Below are positions 16,885 through 24,993 of a stretch of DNA of 64,000 nt, one piece after another. Each line of letters starts with the position of its first letter. The stretch's first letter is position 1. The DNA lies in the NCBI RefSeq assembly GCF_000092025.1, contig NC_003062.2, positions 928,001 through 992,000 of the forward strand, in the 5' to 3' direction. The stretch comes from Agrobacterium fabrum str. C58 (GTDB lineage: Bacteria > Pseudomonadota > Alphaproteobacteria > Rhizobiales > Rhizobiaceae). Both the position numbers and the translations under genes were made by a program. The notes below the pieces were generated by a model. That model was not told the DNA's origin and did no database searches. It saw only the letters and a list, made by a program, of their open reading frames with translations.

Positions 16885-17034
16885 ATGAAACGGGCGGGTT
16901 CAGTTGAATCACTTTCTGAAGAAGCGGACTCTCTTTGTGAGGTCTTCCGCCCAAGCGATTCCGAAGATTCGAAAATCACCCATCACAGGCGTGCAGAAAA
17001 CGCCGGCGGGCGGCGCGGTGCGTCGGCCCGATAA
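16885..17034 (+). CDS. Possible 49-aa ORF between portal and gp3.5-like gene
   Basis: ATG 16885 to TAA 17032-17034 encodes a hydrophilic 49-residue peptide (M-K-R-A-G-S-V-E-S-L-S-E-E-A-D). AGGA lies about 10 bases upstream. Codon choice is less GC-rich than its neighbours. No family recognised; it may be chance. Confidence 0.22.
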   Translation: MKRAGSVESLSEEADSLCEVFRPSDSEDSKITHHRRAENAGGRRGASAR

Positions 17035-17061
17035 CACCATCCTAAACGGGAATGATTACCC

Positions 17062-17382
17062 ATGTCTGAATTCGCCAATGAGGCCGGTATCTGGGCCGCC
17101 CGTATTACCGGCGCCATTGCGGGTGCCGGCGTATCGCTTGTTTATCTGCTGCCGAAAAGCAAACGCGAGGCGGCGAGCCGTTTCGTCACCGGCGTTTCCT
17201 GCGGCATGATCTTCGGCGGGCCGATCGGCCTTTGGATCGTGCAGCAGCTCGATATTGCCGGTGCGCTTTCAGGCCGGGAAATCATGGTGGCCGGCTCCGC
17301 TGCCGCCAGCATGGGCGCCTGGTGGGGGCTCGGCGTTCTGGTGCGCATCGCCGACCGATACGGCACACGCCCGCGCGCCTGA
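17062..17382 (+). CDS. Small membrane protein at the GTA gp3.5 position
   Basis: A 106-aa protein with three probable membrane helices (about residues 9-30, 39-61, 73-95) joined by a basic loop (P-K-S-K-R-E-A). It sits between portal and prohead protease, where RcGTA has the small gene g3.5. I think rhizobial annotators use a DUF6107 label for such proteins, from memory. A holin role to release the endolysin is possible but unproven. Confidence 0.65.
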   Translation: MSEFANEAGIWAARITGAIAGAGVSLVYLLPKSKREAASRFVTGVSCGMIFGGPIGLWIVQQLDIAGALSGREIMVAGSAAASMGAWWGLGVLVRIADRYGTRPRA

Positions 17383-17431
17383 TAGCCCTTCGCCGGCGTC
17401 GTTTTCTCCCTTCACATCGCAGGAGCTTTTC

Positions 17432-18004
17432 GTGCACGTCTATCGCGGGCCGCGTCCCGCCACGCGCAAATTCGCCAGTCTGGAACTGCGCGGCATCACC
17501 AGCGATGGCACCTTTTCCGGTTATGCCAGCGTCTTCGGCGAAGTCGATCTCGGTAAGGACGTAATCGAACGCGGCGCTTTCCGCCGCTCGATCGAGGAAC
17601 GGGGAGCGGCGGGTATCCGCATGCTCTACCAGCATGATCCGGCCGAGCCGATCGGCGCATGGCGCACCATCCGTGAGGACGAGCGTGGCCTTTATGTCGA
17701 AGGTATCCTCGCACCCGGCGTCGCCCGTTCCCGCGAGGTGCATTCGCTGATGAAGACCGGCGCGTTGGACGGGTTGTCGATCGGCTTTCGTACTGTTCGC
17801 TCCGGCAAGGGCGCGGGCAGTGGCGTGCGGCGCATTCTGGAAGCCGATCTCTGGGAAATCTCGGTCGTGACCTTCCCGATGCTGCCTTCGGCGCGGGTCT
17901 CCGACGTCAAGCATGCCCGCTTCTTCCGGGATCGCGAGACCGAACTGGTGCGCGCGATGCGCCGTGCCGCCCGCTCGCTGTTTGACACAACCTTCAAACG
18001 CTGA
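17432..18004 (+). CDS. GTA prohead protease (HK97 family, gp4)
   Basis: A 190-aa prohead maturation protease that trims the capsid protein. The His of the Y-Q-H-D-P motif and the Ser of G-L-S-I-G-F are the catalytic pair of the HK97/herpes protease fold; F-S-G-Y-A-S-V-F-G near the start and E-I-S-V-V-T-F-P near the end are family marks. GTG 17432 follows AGGAG at 17421-17425. It is 32 bases from the capsid gene, as expected. Confidence 0.92.
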   Translation: MHVYRGPRPATRKFASLELRGITSDGTFSGYASVFGEVDLGKDVIERGAFRRSIEERGAAGIRMLYQHDPAEPIGAWRTIREDERGLYVEGILAPGVARSREVHSLMKTGALDGLSIGFRTVRSGKGAGSGVRRILEADLWEISVVTFPMLPSARVSDVKHARFFRDRETELVRAMRRAARSLFDTTFKR

Positions 18005-18036
18005 CCCTCCAGGTATCTACGAAAAAGGAAAACCAC

Positions 18037-19305
18037 ATGACGGACCAGATGACGACACCGGCCCCGATGACCGTCGCGCCGCAGGTAAAAGCCGTGCCGG
18101 ATACGGTGACGGCCGCCTTCGACGACTTCATGGAGGCCTTCGAAGCCTTCCGCGAAACCAACGACCAGCGGCTTGCCGATATCGAGCGCAAGATGGGGTC
18201 GGATGTCGTGACCCGCGACAAGCTCGACCGCATCGACAAGGCGCTCGACGACAACCGCATGATCATGGACGACCTCGCGCTCAAAAAAGCGCGACCCGCG
18301 CTTGGCCGCAAGGACGGCATTTCCCACGATGCCGGGGAGCACAAGGCGGCGTTCGAGGCCTATATCCGCCGTGGCGAGGAGGGCGCACTGCGCGATCTCG
18401 AGGCGAAGGCCTTCGCCGGCTCGACCGGGACAGATGGCGGTTTTCTGCTGCCGAGCGAGACGGACGGCGAGATCGGCCGGCGCATGACAGCGATTTCGCC
18501 GATCCGGGCGCTGGCGACCGTGCGGCAGGTTTCCGCCGCTGTGCTGAAAAAACCCTTCGCACTCGGTGGGATGACGACCGGCTGGGTTTCCGAAACGGCG
18601 GCACGTCCGCAGACGGCAACACCGCAGCTTGCCGAGCTTTCTTTCCCGACCATGGAGCTTTACGCCATGCCGGCTGCAACCCAGGGGCTGCTGGATGATG
18701 CGGCGGTCGATATCGAAGCCTGGATCGCTTCCGAAGTGGACATCGCCTTTGCCGAACAGGAGGCCGCCGCCTTCATCGCCGGTGACGGCGTCAACAAACC
18801 CAAGGGTTTCCTGTCGTATACCGCCATCGCCAATGATGGCTGGAACTGGGGCAATATCGGTTATGTCGCGACCGGCGTTTCGGCCGGTTTCGCCTCGGCC
18901 GGGCCGATGGACGTGCTGCTCGATGCCGTCTATGCGCTGAAGGCCGGCCATCGCCAGAACGGCACCTTCCTGATGAACCGCAAGACGCAAGGAGCGCTGC
19001 GCCGTTTCAAGGATACCAGCGGCGCCTATCTCTGGCACCCGCCGGCCGCAGCCGGTCAGCCGGCATCGCTGATGGGCTTTCCGGTAACGGAGGCCGAGGA
19101 CATGCCTGGTGTGGCCGCCAACAGCTTCGCCATTGCCTTTGGCGATTTCCGCGCCGGCTACCTCGTCGTCGACCGTACCGGCGTGCGTATCCTGCGCGAT
19201 CCCTATTCGGCGAAACCCTATGTGCTGTTCTACACCACCAAGCGCGTGGGTGGCGGCGTGCAGAATTTCGAGGCGATCAAGCTGGTGAAATTCGGGGTGA
19301 ATTGA
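18037..19305 (+). CDS. GTA major capsid protein (HK97 fold, gp5)
   Basis: A 422-aa HK97-type capsid protein. Residues about 20-100 form a charged coiled-coil scaffold region (delta domain). The mature part seems to begin near A-F-A-G-S-T-G-T-D-G-G-F-L-L-P. Later motifs typical of the family are G-K-P-T-type N-K-P-K-G-F-L, F-L-M-N-R-K-T, and L-M-G-F-P-V-T. The ribosome binding site is AAGGA. The cut site of the protease is inferred and not visible as a motif. Confidence 0.94.
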   Translation: MTDQMTTPAPMTVAPQVKAVPDTVTAAFDDFMEAFEAFRETNDQRLADIERKMGSDVVTRDKLDRIDKALDDNRMIMDDLALKKARPALGRKDGISHDAGEHKAAFEAYIRRGEEGALRDLEAKAFAGSTGTDGGFLLPSETDGEIGRRMTAISPIRALATVRQVSAAVLKKPFALGGMTTGWVSETAARPQTATPQLAELSFPTMELYAMPAATQGLLDDAAVDIEAWIASEVDIAFAEQEAAAFIAGDGVNKPKGFLSYTAIANDGWNWGNIGYVATGVSAGFASAGPMDVLLDAVYALKAGHRQNGTFLMNRKTQGALRRFKDTSGAYLWHPPAAAGQPASLMGFPVTEAEDMPGVAANSFAIAFGDFRAGYLVVDRTGVRILRDPYSAKPYVLFYTTKRVGGGVQNFEAIKLVKFGVN

Positions 19306-19322
19306 TAGCCGCTGTGCTGCCC

Positions 19323-19352
19323 TTTTCTTCTCCCCGGCCAGGGAGAAGAAAC
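19323..19352. terminator. Hairpin C2 after the capsid gene
   Basis: TTTTCTTCTCCC...GGGAGAAGAAA forms an 11-bp stem with outer GTGCTGC/GCGGCAC pairing, starting 18 bases after the capsid stop. It has no long T tract. It could lower readthrough so that capsid is made in excess over tail proteins, or be just another copy of the C repeat family. Confidence 0.45.
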
Positions 19353-19402
19353 AAGCGGCACCCGCTCGCTCCCCATTCGACCATCTTCCTTCCGGAGACC
19401 CC

Positions 19403-19972
19403 ATGACCTATGCCCTCATTCATCCGCCGCAGGCGGAGCCGCTGACGCTTGCCGAGGTCAAGGCGCATCTGCGTCTCGACGGCGGCGAGGAGGACGCGCT
19501 TCTGGCCGCACTGCTTCGCACCGCCCGTGAACATCTGGAGCGGGTGACCGGCCTTTGCCTCATCCGCCAGACCTGGCGGCTTTATCTCGACCGGTGGCCT
19601 GAGACCGGCGTGATTCTGATTGGCAAGGGACCGGTGCAAGCCATCGAAACGATTCTGGTTTTTGACGGTCAGGGCCGCGCGGCAGATATCACCGGCGCTG
19701 ACAGATTGCTCGACGGCCTGGCGCGCCCGGCGCGGCTGTGGCTGCGCGATCCGCCGAGCCCCGGCCGGGCGATGAACGGCATCGAGATCGATTTCGTCGC
19801 CGGTTACGGCGAGGCCGGCACGGATGTGCCCGGCACGCTGAAACGCGCCATGCTGATGCATGTGGCGCAGATGTTCGCTTTTCGCGGCGCGGTCGCGCCG
19901 GAAAACCAGCCTGCGGCGGTTCCCGCCGGTTATGAGCGGCTGGTGGCGCCCTTCTGCCGTCTGGGGCTTTGA
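19403..19972 (+). CDS. GTA head-tail connector (gp6-like)
   Basis: A 189-aa adaptor that docks under the portal. The N-terminal region has the head-tail connector signature P-L-T-L-A-E-V-K-A-H-L-R-L-D, then repeated helices, a G-K-G-P-V-Q-A-I-E strand and a late M-H-V-A-Q-M-F-A-F-R-G helix. GGAG precedes ATG 19403. The next gene follows after 3 bases. Confidence 0.88.
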   Translation: MTYALIHPPQAEPLTLAEVKAHLRLDGGEEDALLAALLRTAREHLERVTGLCLIRQTWRLYLDRWPETGVILIGKGPVQAIETILVFDGQGRAADITGADRLLDGLARPARLWLRDPPSPGRAMNGIEIDFVAGYGEAGTDVPGTLKRAMLMHVAQMFAFRGAVAPENQPAAVPAGYERLVAPFCRLGL

Positions 19973-19975
19973 GCC

Positions 19976-20311
19976 ATGAACCTCGTTTTTCTCGATCCCG
20001 GCAAGCTGACGGCGCGGCTGGAGCTGGAACTGCGCACCGACGTAGCGGACGGGCAGGGCGGCGCAACGGAAAGCTGGACCGTCCTGCGGTCGCTTTGGGC
20101 CGCCATCGAACCGGTTTCCGAGGCCTCCCATGAGCGGGCCTCAGCCGAGGGTGTGACAATCACCCACCGCGTCTGGCTGGCCTTTCGCAGCGACGTCACT
20201 GCCGGCATGCGCTTTCGCAAAGACCGTCGCATTCTGGCGATCCGGGCGACGATGGATCCCGACGAGACGCGCCGCTTCATCGTCTGCCGTTGCGAGGAGG
20301 AAAGCCGATGA
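19976..20311 (+). CDS. GTA head closure/stopper protein (gp7-like)
   Basis: A 111-aa protein of the SPP1 gp16 head-closure family: L-R-T-D-V-A-D-G-Q-G-G early, W-A-A-I-E-P-V-S in the middle, I-T-H-R-V-W-L-A-F-R-S and final beta strands. It would close the connector between head and tail. The stop overlaps the next start (ATGA). Confidence 0.85.
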   Translation: MNLVFLDPGKLTARLELELRTDVADGQGGATESWTVLRSLWAAIEPVSEASHERASAEGVTITHRVWLAFRSDVTAGMRFRKDRRILAIRATMDPDETRRFIVCRCEEESR

Positions 20312-20703
20312 GCGCTGTCAACGCCTTGCTGCAGGCGATTTTCGCGCGGCTGACGGGCGACGCGGCGCTGATGACGCTCATCACCGGCGGCGTTGTCGAC
20401 CGGCTTCTGCCGCACGCTGTTCTGCCGTGCATCGTGCTCGGCGATCTTGAAAGCCGGGACTATTCGACGGCGACGGAAAAGGCCGAGGAGCATTTCCTGT
20501 CGCTGCAAATCTGGAGCGATGCCAATGGCCGCAAGGGGGCGGGGGAAATCGCCGCTCGGGTGAAAAACCTGCTCGACGATGCGGCGTTGTCGATCGCGGG
20601 TGTCTCCCTCGTCAATCTGCAGCTTCTATCAAGCCGCTCGCGGCGCGAGACGAAGACCCGGAACTTTGTTTCGGAGATGCGTTTCAGGGCCGTGACGGAA
20701 TAG
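20308..20703 (+). CDS. GTA tail terminator (DUF3168, gp8)
   Basis: A 131-aa DUF3168 protein that caps the tail tube and joins it to the head. Features are L-L-Q-A-I-F-A-R-L-T-G-D-A-A-L-M, the strand C-I-V-L-G-D, and L-Q-I-W-S-D-A-N-G-R-K-G-A. GAGGAGGAAA precedes ATG 20308. After its stop comes the end of an opposite-strand MFS gene only 7 bases away, so any transcript to gp9 must cross that gene. Confidence 0.88.
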   Translation: MSAVNALLQAIFARLTGDAALMTLITGGVVDRLLPHAVLPCIVLGDLESRDYSTATEKAEEHFLSLQIWSDANGRKGAGEIAARVKNLLDDAALSIAGVSLVNLQLLSSRSRRETKTRNFVSEMRFRAVTE

Positions 20704-20710
20704 CGTTGCG

Positions 20711-21907
20711 TCAGGCCCCCTGTCTGACTGTTCTCCATAACAGAATCAACAGCAGCACGGAAAGGCCGATCAGAATGGAGGCGATGCCCAGCATGGCGCC
20801 CACGCCGCCGCGATCCAGTGCCATGGTGAAAATGACCGGCGCAACGGCAATGGCCAGATTTTGCGGAAGCGAGATGCGGGCAGCCTGAAGGCCATATTGT
20901 GTGGGGGAAAACACCGCAAGCGGCAGCACGGCGCGGCTGACCGTCAGCACACCCGCACCAAAGCCGAAAAAGGCGATGAAGCCGATGAAGGCAGGCATGG
21001 CCGGCGAAAAGCCAATCAGCAGCACGAAAGAAACGAGCAGCAGACAGAGGCCGATCATGCAGGTGACAAAGGGATTGCCGCGTTTCCCGAGCAGGAAATC
21101 CAGCCCGCGTGCCGTTATGGCAAGCACGCTGCGTACTGACGCCAGCTGGATGGCAAGGGCTTGCGAAGCGCCGGAATGAACCAGCAGCAACGGCAGGAGC
21201 GGTGAGAGGCCAAAGGCGGTGAAGGCGCTGAGCGTCGTCATCGCTGCCAGAAGTAAAAATGCGCGACGCGTATCGACTGGCACCTTTGGGGCATCTGCGG
21301 TTTTCAAGCTGTGGTCGGTATTGGGTGCCGTTCTTTGCGGAAGAACGAAAAGGTAAAGCGGCAGAAGCACGAAAAGCTGAAAACAGCCGTAAAAGATTAG
21401 GGTGCCGCGCCAGCCAAGATGCTGGTCTGCAAAGGCGGTGAAAGGCAGAAAAACAGCGCCCGAAAGGCCGGTGAACACCATGAGCAACGTCAGCGAACGG
21501 CGGCTTTCCGCCCCGACGCGTTCCACCACCGCCGTATGGGCCGCCGTCGTCAACCCGCATGTTCCCGCAAGCCCCATCACGGCCCAGCCGAGAAGATAGC
21601 TCACTACGCCGCCCGCAGAGGCAAGCAAGCCGAAGCCAGCCGCAAAGAGAATGGTGCCTGTCACCAGCACGGGGGCTGCGCCGTGTCGCACGAGCATGCG
21701 TCCAAGCAGCGGACCGCAGAGCGCGCTGATCGTCATCATGACGGTGAGACCCAAAAAAACGACTTCATTGGAGAGGTGCAGCTCGCTGCCGATCCGTGGA
21801 CCAAGAATGGCCAGCATGTCGAAACCCGAACCCCAGCTGAGCACCTGTCCGAGCGCCAGCACGCCGATAAGGCGTGTACGGGACGTCAGGGAGGCAGCAT
21901 CGGACAT
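20711..21907 (-). CDS. MFS transporter inserted in the GTA cluster
   Basis: About 398 residues with 12 hydrophobic segments and the family R-x-G-R-type loop (L-L-G-R-M-L-V-R-H-G) after helix 2. It resembles sugar or drug exporters (A-L-G-Q-V-L-S-W-G-S-G, a motif of one MFS group of rhizobia). The start at M-S-D-A-A-S-L-T (21907) gives normal length; no clear ribosome binding site is seen for any start. It lies antisense between gp8 and gp9, where RcGTA has no gene. Substrate unknown. Confidence 0.75.
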   Translation of the reverse strand: MSDAASLTSRTRLIGVLALGQVLSWGSGFDMLAILGPRIGSELHLSNEVVFLGLTVMMTISALCGPLLGRMLVRHGAAPVLVTGTILFAAGFGLLASAGGVVSYLLGWAVMGLAGTCGLTTAAHTAVVERVGAESRRSLTLLMVFTGLSGAVFLPFTAFADQHLGWRGTLIFYGCFQLFVLLPLYLFVLPQRTAPNTDHSLKTADAPKVPVDTRRAFLLLAAMTTLSAFTAFGLSPLLPLLLVHSGASQALAIQLASVRSVLAITARGLDFLLGKRGNPFVTCMIGLCLLLVSFVLLIGFSPAMPAFIGFIAFFGFGAGVLTVSRAVLPLAVFSPTQYGLQAARISLPQNLAIAVAPVIFTMALDRGGVGAMLGIASILIGLSVLLLILLWRTVRQGA

Positions 21908-21992
21908 GGCAAGATCGCTGAATGCGAGAGGAAGGAACATTTTTGGTCGCAGGTCGCAAAACCCTGCAACCGCAATCGAAACGGAAGGAAAC

Positions 21993-22403
21993 ATGATGGT
22001 GGCGCAGAAGGGTAAGGATTTTCTGCTGAAATTCAACAATACCGGAACATATCTCACTGTTGCCGGGCTCAGAACTCAGCGGCTGGCCTTTAACGCCCAG
22101 GCGGTGGACATTACCGACGGCGAAAGCGCCGGGCGCTGGCGCGAGTTGCTGGCGGGTGCTGGCGTGCAAAGGGCCGCGCTGACGGCGTCGGGCATCTTCA
22201 AGGACGCGGCTAGCGATGCACTGGTGCGCGGCGCGTTTTTCGCCGGCACCATTCCGGGCTGGCAGATCGTCATTCCCGATTTCGGCACCATCGCCGGACC
22301 GTTCCAGATCGTGGCGCTCGAATATTCGGGCCGCCACGATGGCGAGGTGCAATTCGAGATCGCGCTGGAATCCGCCGGTCTTCTCACATTTGGAGTGCTG
22401 TGA
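21993..22403 (+). CDS. GTA major tail tube protein (gp9)
   Basis: A 136-aa tail tube subunit of the phage TP901-1/GTA type: K-G-K-D-F-L-L-K at the N-terminus, G-L-R-T-Q-R-L-A-F-N, G-V-Q-R-A-A-L-T-A-S-G-I-F-K-D and F-E-I-A-L-E-S-A-G at the C-terminus. AAGGAAAC supports ATG 21993 (a second ATG follows directly). The 85-base gap to the divergent MFS start must hold promoters for both. Confidence 0.92.
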   Translation: MMVAQKGKDFLLKFNNTGTYLTVAGLRTQRLAFNAQAVDITDGESAGRWRELLAGAGVQRAALTASGIFKDAASDALVRGAFFAGTIPGWQIVIPDFGTIAGPFQIVALEYSGRHDGEVQFEIALESAGLLTFGVL

Positions 22404-22762
22404 TGCCTGAGCGTTTGCGTTACGGACGGGCGAACCGTCATCGCGGCGAGATCGAGGCGCTGATCGACGGTGAAAGGCGCATCCTGTGCCTGACGCTGGG
22501 CGCGCTCGCCGAACTCGAAACCGCCTTTGCAGCCGACGACCTCACGGCACTCGCAGGGCGTTTCGCCAGCGGCCGCATGAAGGCCGCCGACATGATCCGG
22601 GTCATCGGCGCGGGCCTGCGCGGTGCCGGCAACGTCTTTTCCGATGAAGATGTGGCCACGGCGACGGTGGAGGGCGGCATTGCCGGCCACGCCGCGATCG
22701 TCGCCGATCTCCTGACCGCCACCTTCGGCGGCCTGAAGGGTGACGCAACACCGGACCCTTGA
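22403..22762 (+). CDS. GTA gp10 protein (tail assembly)
   Basis: A 119-aa member of the GTA-gp10 family, recognised by N-R-H-R-G-E-I-E-A-L-I-D-G-E-R, L-C-L-T-L-G-A-L-A-E-L-E, and a C-terminal helical part with A-D-L-L-T-A-T-F-G-G. ATG 22403 shares its A with the gp9 stop and has GGAG at 7 bases. Likely a tail assembly chaperone component. Confidence 0.9.
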   Translation: MPERLRYGRANRHRGEIEALIDGERRILCLTLGALAELETAFAADDLTALAGRFASGRMKAADMIRVIGAGLRGAGNVFSDEDVATATVEGGIAGHAAIVADLLTATFGGLKGDATPDP

Positions 22763-22968
22763 ATGCCGCAGCAGGCGAGGCGACAACCCGCCCCTTTCCC
22801 TGGCCGGCGGTCATCCATGCCGGCCTCTGCCTGCTGCGGCTTTCTTCTGAGACTTTCTGGCGGCTGACACCGAAGGAGTTCTTCGCGATGACGGGCGGTT
22901 ACGTCGTTCCGCAGGGTCCTGATCGGCAGGCAATGGAGGCGATGATGCGGCGGTTTCCGGATGGGTGA
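22759..22968 (+). CDS. GTA tail assembly chaperone (gp10.1)
   Basis: A 69-aa protein matching the short phage tail assembly chaperone of GTAs: P-F-P-W, then L-S-S-E-T-F-W-R-L-T-P-K-E-F, the family hallmark. The TTG start overlaps the gp10 stop by three bases, so translation may be coupled or use programmed slippage as in many phages. No ATG is available in this frame early enough. Confidence 0.8.
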   Translation: MNAAAGEATTRPFPWPAVIHAGLCLLRLSSETFWRLTPKEFFAMTGGYVVPQGPDRQAMEAMMRRFPDG

Positions 22969-22973
22969 CGGCG

Positions 22974-23378
22974 TCAGGGCATCTTTCGCGGCCGGCCGCC
23001 CTTCGCACCGTTGGCGCGGCTGGCGGCTGTCTTCGCCGGGGAACGGGATTGCCCGCCCTTGCGCTGCGCTTCCATGAAGGTGCGGCTGCCAAAGATGCCG
23101 TTCATCAGGCCGGCGATCGTATAGTCGACATCGAGGTTCTCCCAATGCAGGCCGGTCTCGCCGAGAAGTTCGACTTCGGCGAGTTGCTCTGCCGTGGCGT
23201 CCTGCAAGCCTTCCAGCGCCCGGGCCGGAAACATGAAACAGGCGCCATTGGTGAAATCGACGATGACGCGCGCCGACGCTGCTTCGAAACGCACGGAGAC
23301 CGGAATGGGACGCCCGGCGCGCTCCTTTTGCCAGCGCTCCTTGGCGGCGGCGAGTTCCATGTCGCTGACATCAACCAT
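22974..23378 (-). CDS. DUF2442 protein, putative antitoxin partner
   Basis: A 134-aa protein with a DUF2442 core (about residues 15-85: R-V-I-V-D-F-T-N-G-A, L-E-G-L-Q-D-A-T-A-E-Q-L) and a basic C-terminal tail rich in Lys, Arg and Gly that could bind nucleic acid. It overlaps the DUF4160 gene upstream by 8 bases. DUF2442 and DUF4160 genes commonly pair and have been proposed as toxin-antitoxin modules. GGAG precedes the start. It stops 5 bases after the gp10.1 stop. Confidence 0.75.
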   Translation of the reverse strand: MVDVSDMELAAAKERWQKERAGRPIPVSVRFEAASARVIVDFTNGACFMFPARALEGLQDATAEQLAEVELLGETGLHWENLDVDYTIAGLMNGIFGSRTFMEAQRKGGQSRSPAKTAASRANGAKGGRPRKMP

Positions 23379-23607
23379 GATATCGTCTCCAGGTTTCCAT
23401 AAACAGCGTCCGGTTCTCTTCGATCACGGCAACGGCGCGACGAACGTCCCGGTCCGACATGCCGCCCTGCGTGAGAACGGTGAGGCTGACGATATCGATA
23501 CGGGCTTCACCCTCTCCATAGACATGGGCATGCGGCGGCTCGTGATCGGCCGTGTAGATGACGAAACGCATGCCATGCTGGCGCAGAACGGTGACCACGA
23601 TAACCAT
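23371..23607 (-). CDS. DUF4160 protein, putative toxin partner
   Basis: A 78-aa DUF4160 protein with the family hallmark D-H-E-P-P-H-A-H-V-Y-G-E-G-E-A followed by R-D-V-R-R-A-V-A-V-I-E-E-N-R. The His-rich motif could be catalytic or metal-binding. The start at 23607 is the best family fit, although no clear ribosome binding site is visible. It is first in a two-gene unit with DUF2442, antisense inside the GTA tail region. Confidence 0.7.
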   Translation of the reverse strand: MVIVVTVLRQHGMRFVIYTADHEPPHAHVYGEGEARIDIVSLTVLTQGGMSDRDVRRAVAVIEENRTLFMETWRRYHG

Positions 23608-23712
23608 AACCCATGAAGTTGGGTTTTGAAAGGACTTGGGCTGAAGCAATGGTTTTTTAAAAAGCTGTTTCAGCACCATGCATTCCCCAGTTGAATCAGA
23701 AAGGCAAGCGCG

Positions 23713-24294
23713 ATGGCGGGCGAAGAATCGATTGCGGAGAACCGGCAGGAGGCGGAAGCTCTTTCCGAGGTGATGGGTGATCTCGAACGGCGCTCGGAGC
23801 GGTTCGGGGCGGCGCTGACCTCCGCCTTGCAGGCAGCGACGACGGGCGGCAAGGGGCTGGACGATGTGTTGCGCGGGCTCGGGCAGCGGCTGTCCGGCAT
23901 TGCGCTTTCGGCTGGGCTGAAGCCGCTGGAGAACATGATCGGCAATGCCGTCGGCGGGCTGTTGAATGGCGGCGGGTCGCTCTTTGCCTTTGCCGAGGGA
24001 GGTGTTCCGGCGCGCGCCATCACGCCTTTTGCGGAGGGCGGGGTCGTTTCGAGCCCTGCCTTTTTCCCGATGGGCGGCGGGCTTGGACTGATGGGGGAAG
24101 CGGGGGCGGAGGCGATCCTGCCGCTGAAGCGTGGTTCGGACGGTGCTCTCGGTGTCGCCGCACCCTCGGGCGGCGGCGGGGCGCAGATCGTTTTTAACGT
24201 GACGGCCACCGATGCGGCAAGTTTCCGCAAAAGCGAAGGGCAGATCGCCGCGATGCTGGCGCGCAGCGTCGGGCGTGGCCAGCGGGGATTGTGA
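23713..24294 (+). CDS. GTA tape measure protein (gp11)
   Basis: A 193-aa short tape measure protein. The N-terminal half is a helical region (E-L-S-E-V-type heptads, residues 5-60); the middle is a Gly/Ala-rich hydrophobic stretch (about 60-130) with F-A-E-G-G-V repeats and the M-G-E-A-G-A-E-A-I-L-P-L family motif. The short length matches the short tails of GTAs. The RBS is modest (AAAGGC). It is separated from gp10.1 by the DUF2442/DUF4160 pair. Confidence 0.85.
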   Translation: MAGEESIAENRQEAEALSEVMGDLERRSERFGAALTSALQAATTGGKGLDDVLRGLGQRLSGIALSAGLKPLENMIGNAVGGLLNGGGSLFAFAEGGVPARAITPFAEGGVVSSPAFFPMGGGLGLMGEAGAEAILPLKRGSDGALGVAAPSGGGGAQIVFNVTATDAASFRKSEGQIAAMLARSVGRGQRGL

Positions 24295-24354
24295 CGCAAG
24301 CGCTGCCCGCATCTCCCACGTCCCAACCAGCAAAACGAATCCAGGAACAACCAC

Positions 24355-24993
24355 ATGGTGGCATTTCATGAAGTGCGGTTTCCGCTGCGGTTGGCGCTCG
24401 GCGTCAGCGGCGGACCCGTGCGGCGCACCGACATCGTCAATCTGTCCAACGGCCGGGAGAACCGCAACCAGCGCTGGCGAAATGCCAGGCGCGCCTATGA
24501 TGCCGGCTCCGGCATCCGCTCCGTCGCCGATCTCTACGAGGTGCTGGCTTTTTTCGAGGCGCGGCGCGGGGAGCTTTATGGTTTCCGTTTTCGCGATCCG
24601 GTGGATTTCAAATCCTGCCCGCCGGGCGAGACGCCCGCCGCGACGGACCAGAGGATCGGCACAGGTGACGGCGTGGTGACGGGCTTTCAGCTGGTGAAGA
24701 CCTATGCCGATGCCGGCGGCTCGTTTTCCCGGCGGATCGACAAGCCGGTCGAAGGGTCGGTCATCGTTTCGGTCGAGGGGGTGAAGGCCGCGCCGACCGA
24801 TCTGTCCGTCGATCATGCGACCGGCATGGTGATATTCCGGGCGGGGCGTGCGCCGCCCACCGGTGCCGTGATCCGCGCCGGTTTTGAATTCGACGTGCCC
24901 GTGCGCTTCGCCATCGACCGCATCGACATCAACGTGACCGCCTTTGAAGCCGGCCGCATTCCCTCCATTCCGCTGATGGAAATCCTGCCATGA
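24355..24993 (+). CDS. GTA distal tail protein (DUF2460, gp12)
   Basis: A 212-aa DUF2460 protein forming the distal tail ring. Hallmarks are F-H-E-V-R-F-P, N-R-N-Q-R-W-R-N-A-R-R-A-Y-D-A-G, and E-V-L-A-F-F-E-A-R-R-G-E-L-Y-G-F-R-F-R-D-P. The stop overlaps the next start (ATGA), beginning a tightly coupled gp12-gp13-gp14 run. Confidence 0.95.
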   Translation: MVAFHEVRFPLRLALGVSGGPVRRTDIVNLSNGRENRNQRWRNARRAYDAGSGIRSVADLYEVLAFFEARRGELYGFRFRDPVDFKSCPPGETPAATDQRIGTGDGVVTGFQLVKTYADAGGSFSRRIDKPVEGSVIVSVEGVKAAPTDLSVDHATGMVIFRAGRAPPTGAVIRAGFEFDVPVRFAIDRIDINVTAFEAGRIPSIPLMEILP

